Shown here: in pieces, positions 42,276 through 51,441 of the stretch
Layout: each line of letters opens with the position of its first letter
Position numbering within the stretch: the stretch's first letter is position 1
Source: Candidatus Poribacteria bacterium
GTDB lineage: Bacteria > Poribacteria > WGA-4E > WGA-3G
DNA length: 62,846 bases
Direction of reading: 5' to 3'
NCBI GenBank assembly: GCA_028824125.1
Contig: JAPPES010000157.1
Coordinates: 26,637-89,482 of the forward strand
Notes under the pieces: model-generated
The model's input: the letters and a program-made list of their open reading frames with translations, nothing else
Told to the model about the DNA's origin: nothing
The model's database searches: none
Position numbers and translations under genes: made by a program

Positions 42276-44105
42276 TTAGATGTAATTTTCAATTTTAGAC
42301 TCCAGTTCAAAAACATGGAACGGTTGACCTTGGATTTTGTTGAATCCTACAGCATCAATAAGATATTCGCTTCGGATTAATTGGCGGAGATGTCCACTAT
42401 TCAATTCAGGAATTAAAATGGTTTTGAATCGACTCAGAATTTCGCCCAGGTCACTCGGAAATGGGTTAAGGTAGCGTAAATGAACATGACCTATAGCACA
42501 ACCGGCTTCAATTCTGTTTTCAACAACAGTTCTGATTGTTCCAAAAGTGCCTCCCCATCCGAGTACAAGGAGGTCCCCTTCTTGTGCGCCAAAAATTTCT
42601 GTGGGCGGGATTTCATCGGCGATGTGTTTGACCTTTTCTGCTCTGATGGTGACCATCTTCTCGTGATTTTCAGCATCATAACTGACATTGCCTGTTATGT
42701 CCGACTTTTCCAGGCCGCCAATACGGTGTTCAAGTCCGGGGGTGCCGGGCTTTGCCCAAGGGCGTGCAAGAGTCTCTGCATCTCTCAGATACGGTTCAAA
42801 ACCATTTACATCGGTTTGGAAATCGGGTTCAATTTGAGGAAGATCTGCAACATCGGGGATCTGCCACGGCTCCGCACCGAGAGCTATATAAAGTTCTGAA
42901 AGGAAGATAACTGGCGTACGATATTTCACAGCAATACGGCACGCTTCAAAAACAGTTTCAAAACAGTCAATTGGACGACATGCTGATAAGATTGGAATAG
43001 GTGATTCTCCGTTTCTGCCGTAAAACATCTGTAGTAGGTCTGCCTGTTCTGTTTTTGTCGGCATTCCTGTTGAGGGGCCAGCTCTTTGGATATTGCAAAC
43101 AACAAGGGGTAATTCTGTGATCATCGCGAGGTTAATCGCTTCAGATTTTAGGGCAAGTCCTGGACCACTACTACCGGTTACGCCAAGTGCACCACTAAAA
43201 GCAGCACCGATAGCAACCCCAACAGCAGCAATTTCGTCTTCCATTTGCATTGTCACAATGCCAAAGTTTCTATAATTTGCCAAACCGTGCAGGATATCAC
43301 TTGCAGGTGTAATCGGATAGCTGCCGTAAACCAACTGTAATCCAGATTGATGTGCAGCTGCCACGAGCCCCAAAACAGTCGATGTGTTGCCTGCAATATT
43401 TCGGTATTTGCCGGGGGCAAATTCTGCGGGTTTCACCTCATAAGAAGTCACAAATTGTTCAGTTGCTTCACAATAGGTATTGCCAGCTCTAAGAGCTAAG
43501 ATATTTGGCTCAATAAGATGCGGATTTTTAGTCGCAAATTTAGTCTTAACCCATCTTATGGTGTAATCCATAGGTCGGTTGTATAACCACAAAATCATAC
43601 CGAGGGCAAAAAAGTTTTTACACAGGTCCCGCTTACTCAAATCGAGGTCGGTATCTTCAAGTGCTGTCCGAGTAAGTGTTGTCAATTCGACAGGAAAAAC
43701 CTGATATTTTGTAAGAGAATCATCCTCTAACGGATTGTCTGTGTAGCCAGCAAGTCGAAGATTTTTGCGTGCGAAATTATCAGAATTGACAATTAGTATA
43801 CCGTTATCTTTCAATTTATGGAGGTTAACTTTTAGCGCAGCGGGATTCATTGCCACAAGGACATCACAAACATCACCGGGGGTGTGTATGGTTTCACTGG
43901 AGAAGTGTAATTGAAATCCTGAGACCCCAGCGAGCGAACCAGCGGGGGCTTTAATTTCAGCGGGGTAATCGGGTAACGTGGCAACATCGTTCCCGACAAT
44001 AGCGGAGGTTTCTGTCATTTGCGTTCCGATTGTTTGGGACCCATCGCCTGAATCCCCAGCAAACAGAACTGTTGCCGCCTGAATTTGCTCTACTTGCTTA
44101 CGCAT
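42276..44105 (-). CDS. korA: 2-oxoacid:ferredoxin oxidoreductase, fused gamma-alpha subunit
   Basis: The 609-aa protein joins a gamma domain at the N-terminus (GDSGDGSQTIGTQMTE, EIKAPAGSLAGVSGFQLHFS) to an alpha domain with YGSYPITPASDILHGLANY, EDEIAAVGVAIGAAFSGALG, and TMSS-type GSSGPGLALKSEAINLA. This fused order is that of KorA proteins. With KorB (41153) it forms the heterodimeric enzyme. The gene follows two CBS-pair genes, which may sense adenine nucleotides and regulate the pathway. Which 2-oxoacid it prefers, 2-oxoglutarate or another, cannot be settled by sequence alone. Confidence 0.9.
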   Translation of the reverse strand: MRKQVEQIQAATVLFAGDSGDGSQTIGTQMTETSAIVGNDVATLPDYPAEIKAPAGSLAGVSGFQLHFSSETIHTPGDVCDVLVAMNPAALKVNLHKLKDNGILIVNSDNFARKNLRLAGYTDNPLEDDSLTKYQVFPVELTTLTRTALEDTDLDLSKRDLCKNFFALGMILWLYNRPMDYTIRWVKTKFATKNPHLIEPNILALRAGNTYCEATEQFVTSYEVKPAEFAPGKYRNIAGNTSTVLGLVAAAHQSGLQLVYGSYPITPASDILHGLANYRNFGIVTMQMEDEIAAVGVAIGAAFSGALGVTGSSGPGLALKSEAINLAMITELPLVVCNIQRAGPSTGMPTKTEQADLLQMFYGRNGESPIPILSACRPIDCFETVFEACRIAVKYRTPVIFLSELYIALGAEPWQIPDVADLPQIEPDFQTDVNGFEPYLRDAETLARPWAKPGTPGLEHRIGGLEKSDITGNVSYDAENHEKMVTIRAEKVKHIADEIPPTEIFGAQEGDLLVLGWGGTFGTIRTVVENRIEAGCAIGHVHLRYLNPFPSDLGEILSRFKTILIPELNSGHLRQLIRSEYLIDAVGFNKIQGQPFHVFELESKIENYI

Positions 44106-44182
44106 CGGTGTTCAGCCTTTTTATATGTTATTTGGTAGAGGTGAGACCACAGAGTCCACCTATAAAAGACCTCGTCCATGTG

Positions 44183-44722
44183 TTATGCTCCTTCTCGTGC
44201 TTTCAAAGCATCGCGTACTGGATTTGGGGGCAATGTCAAGACCTCTTGTGGAAAATACTCCACGAGATAAGAGATAACATCTCGAATTGATACCATGCCG
44301 ATTGGGTGTTGCTGTTCATCAACTATGGGTAAGTGTCGAAAACCGCCCCGTGCCATATACAAAACCGCTGTGTTCAACATATCTTCCGGCTTTGCTGTTT
44401 GCGGGTCAGCTTTCATGAATTGCGTGACAGGAATTTGTGTTAAATCACCTACCTGTTTGTTTAAAACTTTGCGCAATACGTCGCGTTCGCCAAAAATACC
44501 ACGAAGCACACCCTCTTCTACAACGGGCGCTGCACCAATATGATGTCCAATTAGCAGATCAATCGCGTGCTGCGTGCTTGCTGAAATGTCAATCGTAACG
44601 CAAGAACGCATCAAATGCCGAAGTGGTATCTGACTCTCAATTACTTCCAACACTTTCTGAGACGCCTCTGCATCTTTATCCATCTGCGCTAATTCTTCAT
44701 CAATTACACTGTCGTAAAGCAT
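44183..44722 (-). CDS. CBS-domain pair protein
   Basis: The 179-aa protein has two CBS motifs: STQHAIDLLIGHHIGAAPVV with GIFGERDVLRKV, and DMLNTAVLYMARGGFRHLPI with GMVSIRDVISYLVE. The N-terminal ~40 residues are helical. CBS pairs bind AMP, ATP or SAM. AGGAGG precedes the ATG by 9 bases and overlaps the end of the previous CBS gene. It is in one operon with a second CBS protein and KorAB. The likely role is nucleotide-responsive control of the oxidoreductase. Confidence 0.85.
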   Translation of the reverse strand: MLYDSVIDEELAQMDKDAEASQKVLEVIESQIPLRHLMRSCVTIDISASTQHAIDLLIGHHIGAAPVVEEGVLRGIFGERDVLRKVLNKQVGDLTQIPVTQFMKADPQTAKPEDMLNTAVLYMARGGFRHLPIVDEQQHPIGMVSIRDVISYLVEYFPQEVLTLPPNPVRDALKAREGA

Positions 44723-44724
44723 GG

Positions 44725-45162
44725 TTATGCGCCTCCTTGCTGGTTCTCAATAAATATTGCCATGTGGTCTAAAATATCACGTGTTGAAATCAAACCGATC
44801 GGAAATTCCTGATGTTGATCATCCCAAATACAAAGTGGGACATGTCTGAAATGTCCAAGATGCATTAGATTCAAAGCGAAAGCAATCGGGTCACTTGCAC
44901 GCAACGATTCAGGGGTTGATGTCATGATATCTTCAACGTTGAGGATTGTAGGGTCTAACCGTTTTCCACATACATGCAGAAGCAGGTCACGATCAGTAAG
45001 AATCCCAGCAAGTCGTTGTTCACTGTCAACAACAAGAATACATCCGAATCCCTCTGCTTGCATAATGTCAATAGCATCTGAGACTGGAGAACCTACTTGG
45101 ACGGTGGTAGGTTGTTTGTAATCAAGCGTACTAATCGGTAACGACAATGTCCTCGCGTTCAT
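44725..45162 (-). CDS. CBS-domain pair protein
   Basis: The 145-aa protein also has two CBS motifs (SDAIDIMQAEGFGCILVV with GILTDRDLLLHV, and AFALNLMHLGHFRHVPLC with GLISTRDILDHM). It shares the layout of its neighbour at 44183 and may form a heteromer with it. AAGGAG precedes the ATG by 8 bases. It is the first gene of the CBS-CBS-korA-korB operon, and the stop TAA leads to the next start with 2 bases between. A perfect 44-base palindrome lies 168 bases upstream of it. Confidence 0.85.
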   Translation of the reverse strand: MNARTLSLPISTLDYKQPTTVQVGSPVSDAIDIMQAEGFGCILVVDSEQRLAGILTDRDLLLHVCGKRLDPTILNVEDIMTSTPESLRASDPIAFALNLMHLGHFRHVPLCIWDDQHQEFPIGLISTRDILDHMAIFIENQQGGA

Positions 45163-45329
45163 CGTATAGGCTCCTTGATATTAACGTCAAAAACAGGGTT
45201 GGGTTTCTTACAGCATCTTATTAAAAGAATAACATATTTCCTATGGATTTGCAAATATATTTACCACGTTTCTAATACATCTTTTCATTGTAGAGCGAAA
45301 TTTCTGCGCAGCGCCTTTTTATTTAGGGG

Positions 45330-45373
45330 AAGCTTGTTTAGAGTCGCAATATATTGCGACTCTAAACAAGCTT
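45330..45373. repeat. Perfect 44-base palindrome without loop
   Basis: The 22-base half AAGCTTGTTTAGAGTCGCAA (then TA) reads identically on the other strand over the whole 44 bases. It lies in the 356-base gap 45163-45518, between the divergent CBS operon and the 45519 gene, which holds no ORF besides a promoter-like element at 45446. Confidence 0.9.
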
Positions 45374-45445
45374 TGATGTCCCATCCCAGGCTTTTGATTT
45401 AGGCAAATTTAAAACTGAATGACTCTGACTAATTTTCAAAAAGTA

Positions 45446-45474
45446 TTGACATTTATAGAAAAATTGGGTAAACT
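45446..45474 (+). promoter_or_regulatory. Possible sigma70-type promoter for the 45519 gene
   Basis: TTGACA at 45446-45451 is followed by 17 bases and TAAACT at 45469-45474 (4 of 6 to the -10 consensus). The gene start is 45 bases downstream. The perfect -35 and ideal spacing support it, the weak -10 does not. Confidence 0.4.
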
Positions 45475-45518
45475 TTATATAATAACCGTATTAAATTGAA
45501 CTGAAGGATTAACCTAAG

Positions 45519-46055
45519 ATGAAACATAATAGTTTAAATCAGAAACGGTTTGCTTTATGTATATGTTGTATTTTCATCCTTAGCTTGATGATTCTACCTG
45601 TACAAGCATCCCGTCGTTCACACGGTCTTGCTATAACCCTATTAGTGTCTGGAGTAGGTTTACAAGTTGGCGGTACGCTGATGCATACCTCTGCAGAAAA
45701 GCGGTATGAAGAATATCTTTCCGCAACAATCCAAGCGGATATTCAAAACCAAAAAAGCGACGTGGTCGCAAGAGAAAACGCAAGCGTTATCATGTCTCGC
45801 GCCGGATACGGATTTATAGGACTGGCTGTCCTCCTTTCCATTTTCAACCAGTTAGACAATGCCGCAACTGAAACTACGCCATCAACACCATTACAAAACA
45901 GTGCTATCAGCAAAATGCAATCTCCAATTAAATTTTCCGGTACACCCATATTATTTGGGGATAGAGTTTGGGGAGAGTCCCAAATGTTCAGTTTTCGCCC
46001 CCATTATGATTTTCAAAAACAACGTGTCAGTCTACAATACTTACACCGTTTCTGA
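45519..46055 (+). CDS. Small membrane or secreted protein of unknown function
   Basis: This 178-aa protein has a signal peptide (ALCICCIFILSLMILPVQA), a second hydrophobic helix (GLAITLLVSGVGLQVGGTLM) and a third (YGFIGLAVLLSIF) separated by a charged region. The rest is Ser/Thr-rich. I do not recognise a family. AAGGA lies 11 bases before the ATG. It may be the first gene of a set with the lipoprotein and barrel genes that follow. Confidence 0.6.
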   Translation: MKHNSLNQKRFALCICCIFILSLMILPVQASRRSHGLAITLLVSGVGLQVGGTLMHTSAEKRYEEYLSATIQADIQNQKSDVVARENASVIMSRAGYGFIGLAVLLSIFNQLDNAATETTPSTPLQNSAISKMQSPIKFSGTPILFGDRVWGESQMFSFRPHYDFQKQRVSLQYLHRF

Positions 46056-46141
46056 GGCTTCTTAGCCATTGATCATCAGGCGTGTCTGTTTACACCATAT
46101 TCCGTAATATGAGATAGATTACCTACTTGAGGAAAAATTAA

Positions 46142-47344
46142 ATGTATTTATTTCACAGTCTTTTTAAAACGCAATTGCACCGTTTTTTGTTTAGAGCAGC
46201 ATCAGCGCGCTGTTTGCCGTTGTTACTGATAATTACAGTGTTTATAGCATGTACTAATAGTGAGGATTTCGCGAACCCACTCGACTCAGAAAATTTACGT
46301 ACAGCCGGGTCTCCGAAAGGACTTACGCTTTACCCAGGAGACCAACAAGTCCGTGTAACATGGATAGAGAGTGGACAAGAAGGTATCAAAGCTTACAAAA
46401 TCTACCGTCGTTCAATAGCCAATTCGGAGGAACCCTTTGAATTAGTAGGAACGGTCGACGCGCCAGCAAGTGAGTTTGTAGATACCCAAAATGTTGAAAA
46501 CGATCGCCGAGATGCACAAGGACAACCTATTGCTTACGAGTACCGCATCTCATACATTGATATAAACGATGTTGAAACCCCAGACCCAACGAACCCGCCA
46601 AGTGTTACAGAAGAACCTATGCGTATTTGGCAAACGGCTGCTGTCATACCAAGCATCCCACCGCCTATTCCTGTTGTTACACTTGGAGTGCCATCAGACC
46701 TTACCGTTAAACTATTCTGGGAAAACTATGATTTCCCAGACGATTTTTCTCTTTTTCGCGTTTACGTAGCAAGAGAAGACAGCACAGCAAAACAACTTGC
46801 TTTTAGACCTATTGCTGAGATTACGCGCGATCAACTCTATTATTTCGATGTCAATTTCAAGACGGACGGTGAATCCAAAGTTTATCGTGTTGCGGCTGTT
46901 GACGAGTTTGGCATAGAAGCCATTACCACTATTAATGCCGCCTCTCCCAATTTGCCACCCGCCCCACCAAAAAATATTATTGTAACTTACGCAAGGCGAC
47001 TCTCTTATGTTCTTAACACCAAGTATGATGCTATCATCTCATGGAATGCCAATACGGAGAGGGATCTTGCAGGATACCAAATCTACACAAAAGATGCAGA
47101 AGGCAATTTGCTGCTGCGTCAGACAGCTGGACCAAAAGATACGAGTTTAATCATTCTTGGTGAAGACCCAATTGTAATTGATCAGCTACCATACGGTAGA
47201 CCCTACTTCATCACCGCATTTGACGATACGCCTAAACTCGATGGCAAGCGCGACGAAAGCGAGATGGTTGCAGCAGAACGCCTTAATTTCATCTTTGGTG
47301 AACATGAACTTGAACTTGATTTCACCTTTGGTGAAGAGGAATAA
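46142..47344 (+). CDS. Lipoprotein with fibronectin type III-like domains
   Basis: A signal peptide (PLLLIITVFIACTNSEDF) has the lipobox with IAC, so the mature protein starts at Cys. Three FN3-type beta modules follow: the first PGDQQVRVTWIESGQEGIKA and YKIYRRS, the second SDLTVKLFWENYDFPDDFSL and FRVYVARED, and the third KYDAIISWNANTERDLAGYQ and IYTKDAEG. At 400 aa the protein is extracellular-facing. GAGG lies 9 bases before the ATG. It precedes the barrel gene by 16 bases and probably works with it in the envelope; the ligand is unknown. Confidence 0.8.
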   Translation: MYLFHSLFKTQLHRFLFRAASARCLPLLLIITVFIACTNSEDFANPLDSENLRTAGSPKGLTLYPGDQQVRVTWIESGQEGIKAYKIYRRSIANSEEPFELVGTVDAPASEFVDTQNVENDRRDAQGQPIAYEYRISYIDINDVETPDPTNPPSVTEEPMRIWQTAAVIPSIPPPIPVVTLGVPSDLTVKLFWENYDFPDDFSLFRVYVAREDSTAKQLAFRPIAEITRDQLYYFDVNFKTDGESKVYRVAAVDEFGIEAITTINAASPNLPPAPPKNIIVTYARRLSYVLNTKYDAIISWNANTERDLAGYQIYTKDAEGNLLLRQTAGPKDTSLIILGEDPIVIDQLPYGRPYFITAFDDTPKLDGKRDESEMVAAERLNFIFGEHELELDFTFGEEE

Positions 47345-47360
47345 AATATTAGAGGAAATT

Positions 47361-48302
47361 ATGCACTTTAAAAACCGAGTCATTATTGGAATCATTTTAG
47401 TAGTCTTCGGAATTAATTTTCCGAGTTTCGCACAAACGCCACCCATTTCACAACTCATAACTATTCAAACTGCTGAACCGATAGGCAAAGGCGGTTCTGT
47501 TACATCCTTCGGTTTGTTCCAGCATTCCATAGTAGAATTACTTCCAGAGCACAGCCAGAATGTCGTCATCGGCGGGTTTGAAGAATCTCACCGTGTCACA
47601 CTCGAAATTGAAACATTTGTCATACCCGTCCGGTTTACTTACGGCTTAAGCGATAGACTTGACTTGCAGTTAGGGGCTACCCCCTCAACAGGCGGTGTCC
47701 ACAAAGTCGTTCACGATTTCTACAACACTGGAGACCCAGAGCTCAACTCTAAACGAGTTTACGACCAACCACTCTATGAAGGACTTATCGGACTGAAATA
47801 TAACATCAAACCTGAAAAAAATGATGGGTTTCCAAGTATTTCAGTCGGAAGCGATTTCTATTCCGGGTTTACCGCGGATGACCGACTCAATACTGATAGC
47901 AATTTCCTTGATAACAGTCCTATTGATGGTTTTCCTTTTGTCGGTATCAATACCTATTTTGCTGGCACACAAAGATTTGGTAAGCATTTAAAAGTTCATG
48001 CGGGTGCTGGCATCTTCTTATCATCAAAGCTACTCAGAACGACTGATTTTTTTACACTCAATTGGCAGGCTGGTGGTGAAGTTGCCATTTCAGATAGCAT
48101 GTGGTTCGCAGCTGATTTCTCGCGCGAACTTCAGCATGCGGGAGTCAACTTTTCCAGTATAATTGGACTTGCATTCCGTTATGAAGTTTCTAATACGTTA
48201 GCATTTCAAATTGGGATCAACAACTTACCCGGATTTCAGTTCAGTTTAACTTTAGGTGGCGAAAAGGCACAGGAAGTTGAAGAAAGTAAATTGTTATTTT
48301 AG
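47361..48302 (+). CDS. Outer-membrane beta-barrel-like protein
   Basis: The 313-aa protein starts with a signal peptide (IIGIILVVFGINFPSFAQ) and has alternating strands with a Gly-rich pattern (TYGLSDRLDLQLGATPSTGG; LIGLKYNIKPEKNDGFPS; GAGIFLSSKLLR; GLAFRYEVSNTLAFQIGI) as in porin-like barrels. It ends in LLF, with a terminal Phe. GAGG lies 5 bases before the ATG at 47361; a longer ORF starting in the lipoprotein gene is rejected. It is likely an outer-membrane protein that works with the FN3 lipoprotein upstream; transport role unproven. Confidence 0.78.
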   Translation: MHFKNRVIIGIILVVFGINFPSFAQTPPISQLITIQTAEPIGKGGSVTSFGLFQHSIVELLPEHSQNVVIGGFEESHRVTLEIETFVIPVRFTYGLSDRLDLQLGATPSTGGVHKVVHDFYNTGDPELNSKRVYDQPLYEGLIGLKYNIKPEKNDGFPSISVGSDFYSGFTADDRLNTDSNFLDNSPIDGFPFVGINTYFAGTQRFGKHLKVHAGAGIFLSSKLLRTTDFFTLNWQAGGEVAISDSMWFAADFSRELQHAGVNFSSIIGLAFRYEVSNTLAFQIGINNLPGFQFSLTLGGEKAQEVEESKLLF

Positions 48303-48372
48303 GACTTGATGTACAGAGCTTCAACCAATCTGTTCATTTGATGCTCCCTGTTTTGCCAGCGGAAACAACTAA

Positions 48373-48822
48373 ATGAGAGCAGTAATCCAACGCGTCCAAT
48401 CAGCAAGTGTGAAAGTAGGTGGTGAACTTGTCTCTGAAATTGGAGCGGGACTGCTTATATTCCTCGGTATTGCCCAGGACGATACCGAAACAGAATTGGA
48501 ATATATTGCAAACAAGATTGCCAATCTGCGTATCTTTGAAGATGCGGATGGCAAAATGAACTGTTCGCTCCTTGATATAGGCGGTTCAGCATTGGTTGTT
48601 TCACAATTCACACTCTACGGGGATTGCCGCAAAGGGCGACGTCCGAGTTTTATTAACGCCGCACGTCCTGAAGTCGCAAACGCAATATATGAGCAGTTCA
48701 TCACTGCCCTAAAACAACTGAACATTCCAACGCAAGGTGGTAGCTTTCAAGCAATGATGGACGTACAGCTTATCAACGACGGTCCCGTCACCATTCTACT
48801 GGATAGCGACAAACAGTTTTAA
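48373..48822 (+). CDS. dtd: D-aminoacyl-tRNA deacylase
   Basis: The 149-aa protein has [20 protein letters not shown], the [17 protein letters not shown] active-site motif and the [11 protein letters not shown] loop, the two conserved motifs of DTD. DTD removes D-amino acids (and Gly) wrongly attached to tRNA. The length is normal. The ribosome site is weak. The gap from the barrel gene is 70 bases and contains nothing else. Confidence 0.95.
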   Translation: MRAVIQRVQSASVKVGGELVSEIGAGLLIFLGIAQDDTETELEYIANKIANLRIFEDADGKMNCSLLDIGGSALVVSQFTLYGDCRKGRRPSFINAARPEVANAIYEQFITALKQLNIPTQGGSFQAMMDVQLINDGPVTILLDSDKQF

Positions 48823-49001
48823 ACCGATACAAGAAAACGATGCTCCAATAGCATACAACTTAAAAATGAAATTTTCTGAGTACATTAGGTAGTGCTTACA
48901 TTTACCTACATTGAATCGCAATCGCTGTAAGACATACAAAACCGAAGATCTAACAGCCAACTTGTCAAAACGCATTACGGCACGATATTGCTTCAGATAC
49001 C

Positions 49002-49116
49002 TAATACCATTTTTGATAATATATCTCTCTTATGTAGCACAAACTGTTAGTTTGTGCTGTCCCCATTGTATTTCTAACAACCGGTAATGAGATAAAAATT
49101 AATAAAAATGGTATAA
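49002..49116. repeat. MITE-like inverted repeat with internal hairpin
   Basis: TAATACCATTTTT (49002-49014) and AAAAATGGTATAA (49104-49116) are 13-bp arms matching at 12 positions. Inside, AGCACAAACT and AGTTTGTGCT (49036-49058) form a perfect stem. It lies in the long gene-free gap 48823-49884. That gap also contains a decayed family A half near 49261-49322 and the intact family A copy at 49471. Confidence 0.6.
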
Positions 49117-49470
49117 TAAAACGCTCTATCACGCTCCCAGTTTTATACTACTCCTTATCATAACGACTTATGCTAAATAACACCATTTCTGAATAATTAC
49201 TTCTCTTGGACAAAATCCCAGTTCAATCGCAATTCATTACGCCTCGGACATTCACAGGTAGACGAGGTTTCCTAACTTCAATAGTGCTGAATGTCCAAGT
49301 AATTCCAAAATCCACTATATAATTCAGGAAAGTCCCCGTCTTGAAAGCCAATTCCAAGTTTTGTTTTATACCGAATACGCAATCATCCCCACACAATTAA
49401 CTCCTATCTTCTAATCCCAAAGAAACCAATCCATTTTTCACTTTTCCCACCGACAAACACCTTGTCTGTT

Positions 49471-49782
49471 TATAGTCCAATCCATAATTACCTGGACATT
49501 GGCGAGGTTAGGAAGAAATCAAGAAATCAACGGTATGAATGACGTTTAGTCATTCCCCGGGTATGAATGCCATTTAGGCATTCCCCGCCTCGCCAGCGAG
49601 AGCGTGTCAGGATTGTTATTCATTCAGGACTTACGCATGCCCCTCTTGATAAGGGGGGTTAGGGGGTTAAAAGTCGTTATTTCAGTTATTTAACCCCCTA
49701 AATCCTCCTTATCAGTGGGACTTTAAGAGAAACTGCGTAAGTCCTGTCATTGAAATGTCCACATATTTTGGATTTTACTATA
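49471..49782. mobile_element. MITE-like element (family A), second copy, interrupted by a nested element
   Basis: Ends are TATAGTCCAATCC (49471-49483) and GGATTTTACTATA (49770-49782), complementary except at two positions. Internal sequence is the CGGTATGAATGACGTTTAGT segment that the copy at 32882 also carries. A 122-base element at 49625-49746 with a TCATT duplication sits inside. Without it the element is about 185 bases. Confidence 0.75.
49625..49746. mobile_element. Nested 122-base MITE with 13-bp inverted repeats and 5-base target duplication
   Basis: Ends CAGGACTTACGCA and TGCGTAAGTCCTG are perfect complements. TCATT occurs once on each side (49620-49624 and 49747-49751), while the uninterrupted family A copy at 32882-33291 reads TTCATTGA at the same point. 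The insertion can thus be reconstructed exactly. The interior also has long inverted blocks (GGGGGGTTAGGGGGTTAA with TTAACCCCCTAAATCCTCC). No transposase gene is present. Confidence 0.9.
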
Positions 49783-49884
49783 AACCGAATCCTCTGTATA
49801 ACCCACAAATTTTCTGGACAAGCAACGAATCCCATGCTATGCTAAGCACCATATATCTTATAGAGATTACGCAGAGGAGAAACT

Positions 49885-51441
49885 ATGGCTAACGAAGATT
49901 TTACCTCTAAAGTACCGCATTATACCTTCGCGGACACGTTGGAAGAACAAGAAGAACAGTTAAAGACAAATCCGTTGATGCAACGGTTGAACGAGTATCG
50001 GAAAACTTACGAAGGCGATCCACATCGCCCCATCTACCACTACATCAATCCAGAAGCGATGCTCAATGACCCGAACGGTCTCTGTTTCTGGCAGGGACGA
50101 TGGCATCTTTTCTATCAGGCATATCCACCAGAAGATACGCGTCAACACTGGGGACACGCAGTTAGCGATGACCTTATCCATTGGCGCGATCTGCCCTACG
50201 CGATTTATCCAAACCCGGAACGTTGTTGTTTCTCAGGTTCAACATTCGTGGAAGAAGACCGCGTGATTGCAATGTATCACGGGACGGTTGTCGGTAACAT
50301 GGTGGCAGTGTCAAGCGACCCGCTCCTTCTGAATTGGGAAAAGGTGTCTGGTAAAGCAGTGATTCCTTCAAGACACGCTGATGGCACAACCCCCGTCTAT
50401 CGTGTTTTTGATCCGTGCATCTGGAAAAAAGATGACATGTATTATTCGCTATCGGGTGGAACGTTACCGCACGGCCCCGGCGGCAAACCCGTTCGCGCCA
50501 ATTTCCTACTCCGTTCAGCGGATTTAGCAAATTGGGTCTATTTGCATCCCTTCGTGGAAAATGATCAATACACGTTGGTAGGTGATGATGGTGCATGTCC
50601 GTATTTTTGGCCCATCGGCGATCGGCACATGCTGCTATTCTTCAGCCACATGAGCGGTGGGCAGTATCTACTCGGTGATTACGACAAAGCACGCGATAAG
50701 TTCGTTGTAACTGCAGGGGCAAAAAACAATTTCGGTGCAGCATCTCCTGCCGGTGTTCACGCCCCTTCTGCAACACCTGATGGCGAAGGTGGTCTCATCG
50801 TTATCTATAACATGAACCCAGCGAAACCGACTAAGGGTTGGAATCAGATTATGACATTACCGCGCCGTTTAACACTTCTCTCAAGAGATGAAATCGGTGT
50901 AGAGCCTGCAGGCGATATTGAATCGCTACGGTCCGACCATCAACATGTCAACTCAACAACACTTCCAGCAAACGAAGAGGTTGTATTAGAGAACATAAAG
51001 GGCAATGCTATGGAACTTGAGCTTGAAATTGACACAAAGGGTTCCCCGATGGTTGAGTTGAACGTGCTTCGTTCACCGCAGAAAGAGGAATTTACACGTA
51101 TTGCTTTCTTCAGAGAACGCGGCATGCGTAATCACAATTCGGACAGAAATGTACGTGAAAGTCTGCTAACGATAGATTCATCGTATTCGTCTATAGCACC
51201 CGATGTGCGTTCACGAGCACCCGAAACTGGTGGATTGTCAATTTTGGGGGACGAAACGCTCAAACTACGCGTGTTTGTTGACAAAAGTGTCGTTGAGGTA
51301 TTTGCTAACGGACGACAATGTGTCGCGATGCGTGTCTATCCTGATAGGGAAGATAGCGTTGGCGTGTCTTTACGTTCTCAAGGACAAGACAGTGAACTCA
51401 AATCGCTGGATGCTTGGCAGATGCAGAATATCTATGCTTAG
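49885..51441 (+). CDS. Glycoside hydrolase family 32-like protein with altered acid/base motif
   Basis: The 518-aa protein has the GH32 nucleophile block EAMLNDPNGLCFWQGRWHLF (Asp about residue 60) and HWGHAVSDDLIHWRDLPYAI. The RDP-type block reads RVFDPCIW, so Asp is kept. The acid/base block, usually ECP, reads DDGACPYFWPIG, with Ala where Glu is expected. A C-terminal beta-sandwich (KLRVFVDKSVVEVFANGRQC) completes the family shape. No signal peptide is visible. AGGAG lies 5 bases before the ATG. It may cleave fructosyl or related sugars, act by an altered mechanism, or only bind sugar. Confidence 0.85.
   Translation: MANEDFTSKVPHYTFADTLEEQEEQLKTNPLMQRLNEYRKTYEGDPHRPIYHYINPEAMLNDPNGLCFWQGRWHLFYQAYPPEDTRQHWGHAVSDDLIHWRDLPYAIYPNPERCCFSGSTFVEEDRVIAMYHGTVVGNMVAVSSDPLLLNWEKVSGKAVIPSRHADGTTPVYRVFDPCIWKKDDMYYSLSGGTLPHGPGGKPVRANFLLRSADLANWVYLHPFVENDQYTLVGDDGACPYFWPIGDRHMLLFFSHMSGGQYLLGDYDKARDKFVVTAGAKNNFGAASPAGVHAPSATPDGEGGLIVIYNMNPAKPTKGWNQIMTLPRRLTLLSRDEIGVEPAGDIESLRSDHQHVNSTTLPANEEVVLENIKGNAMELELEIDTKGSPMVELNVLRSPQKEEFTRIAFFRERGMRNHNSDRNVRESLLTIDSSYSSIAPDVRSRAPETGGLSILGDETLKLRVFVDKSVVEVFANGRQCVAMRVYPDREDSVGVSLRSQGQDSELKSLDAWQMQNIYA

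Noticed and set aside
47178..47360. Upstream extension of the barrel-protein ORF
   Set aside because: It lies inside the FN3 lipoprotein gene; the ATG at 47361 has a ribosome site and a signal peptide.
48823..49884. Possible CRISPR array or small RNA in the long gap
   Set aside because: Repeats are few, unequal in length and palindromic, with no regular spacer pattern. They fit MITE-like elements.
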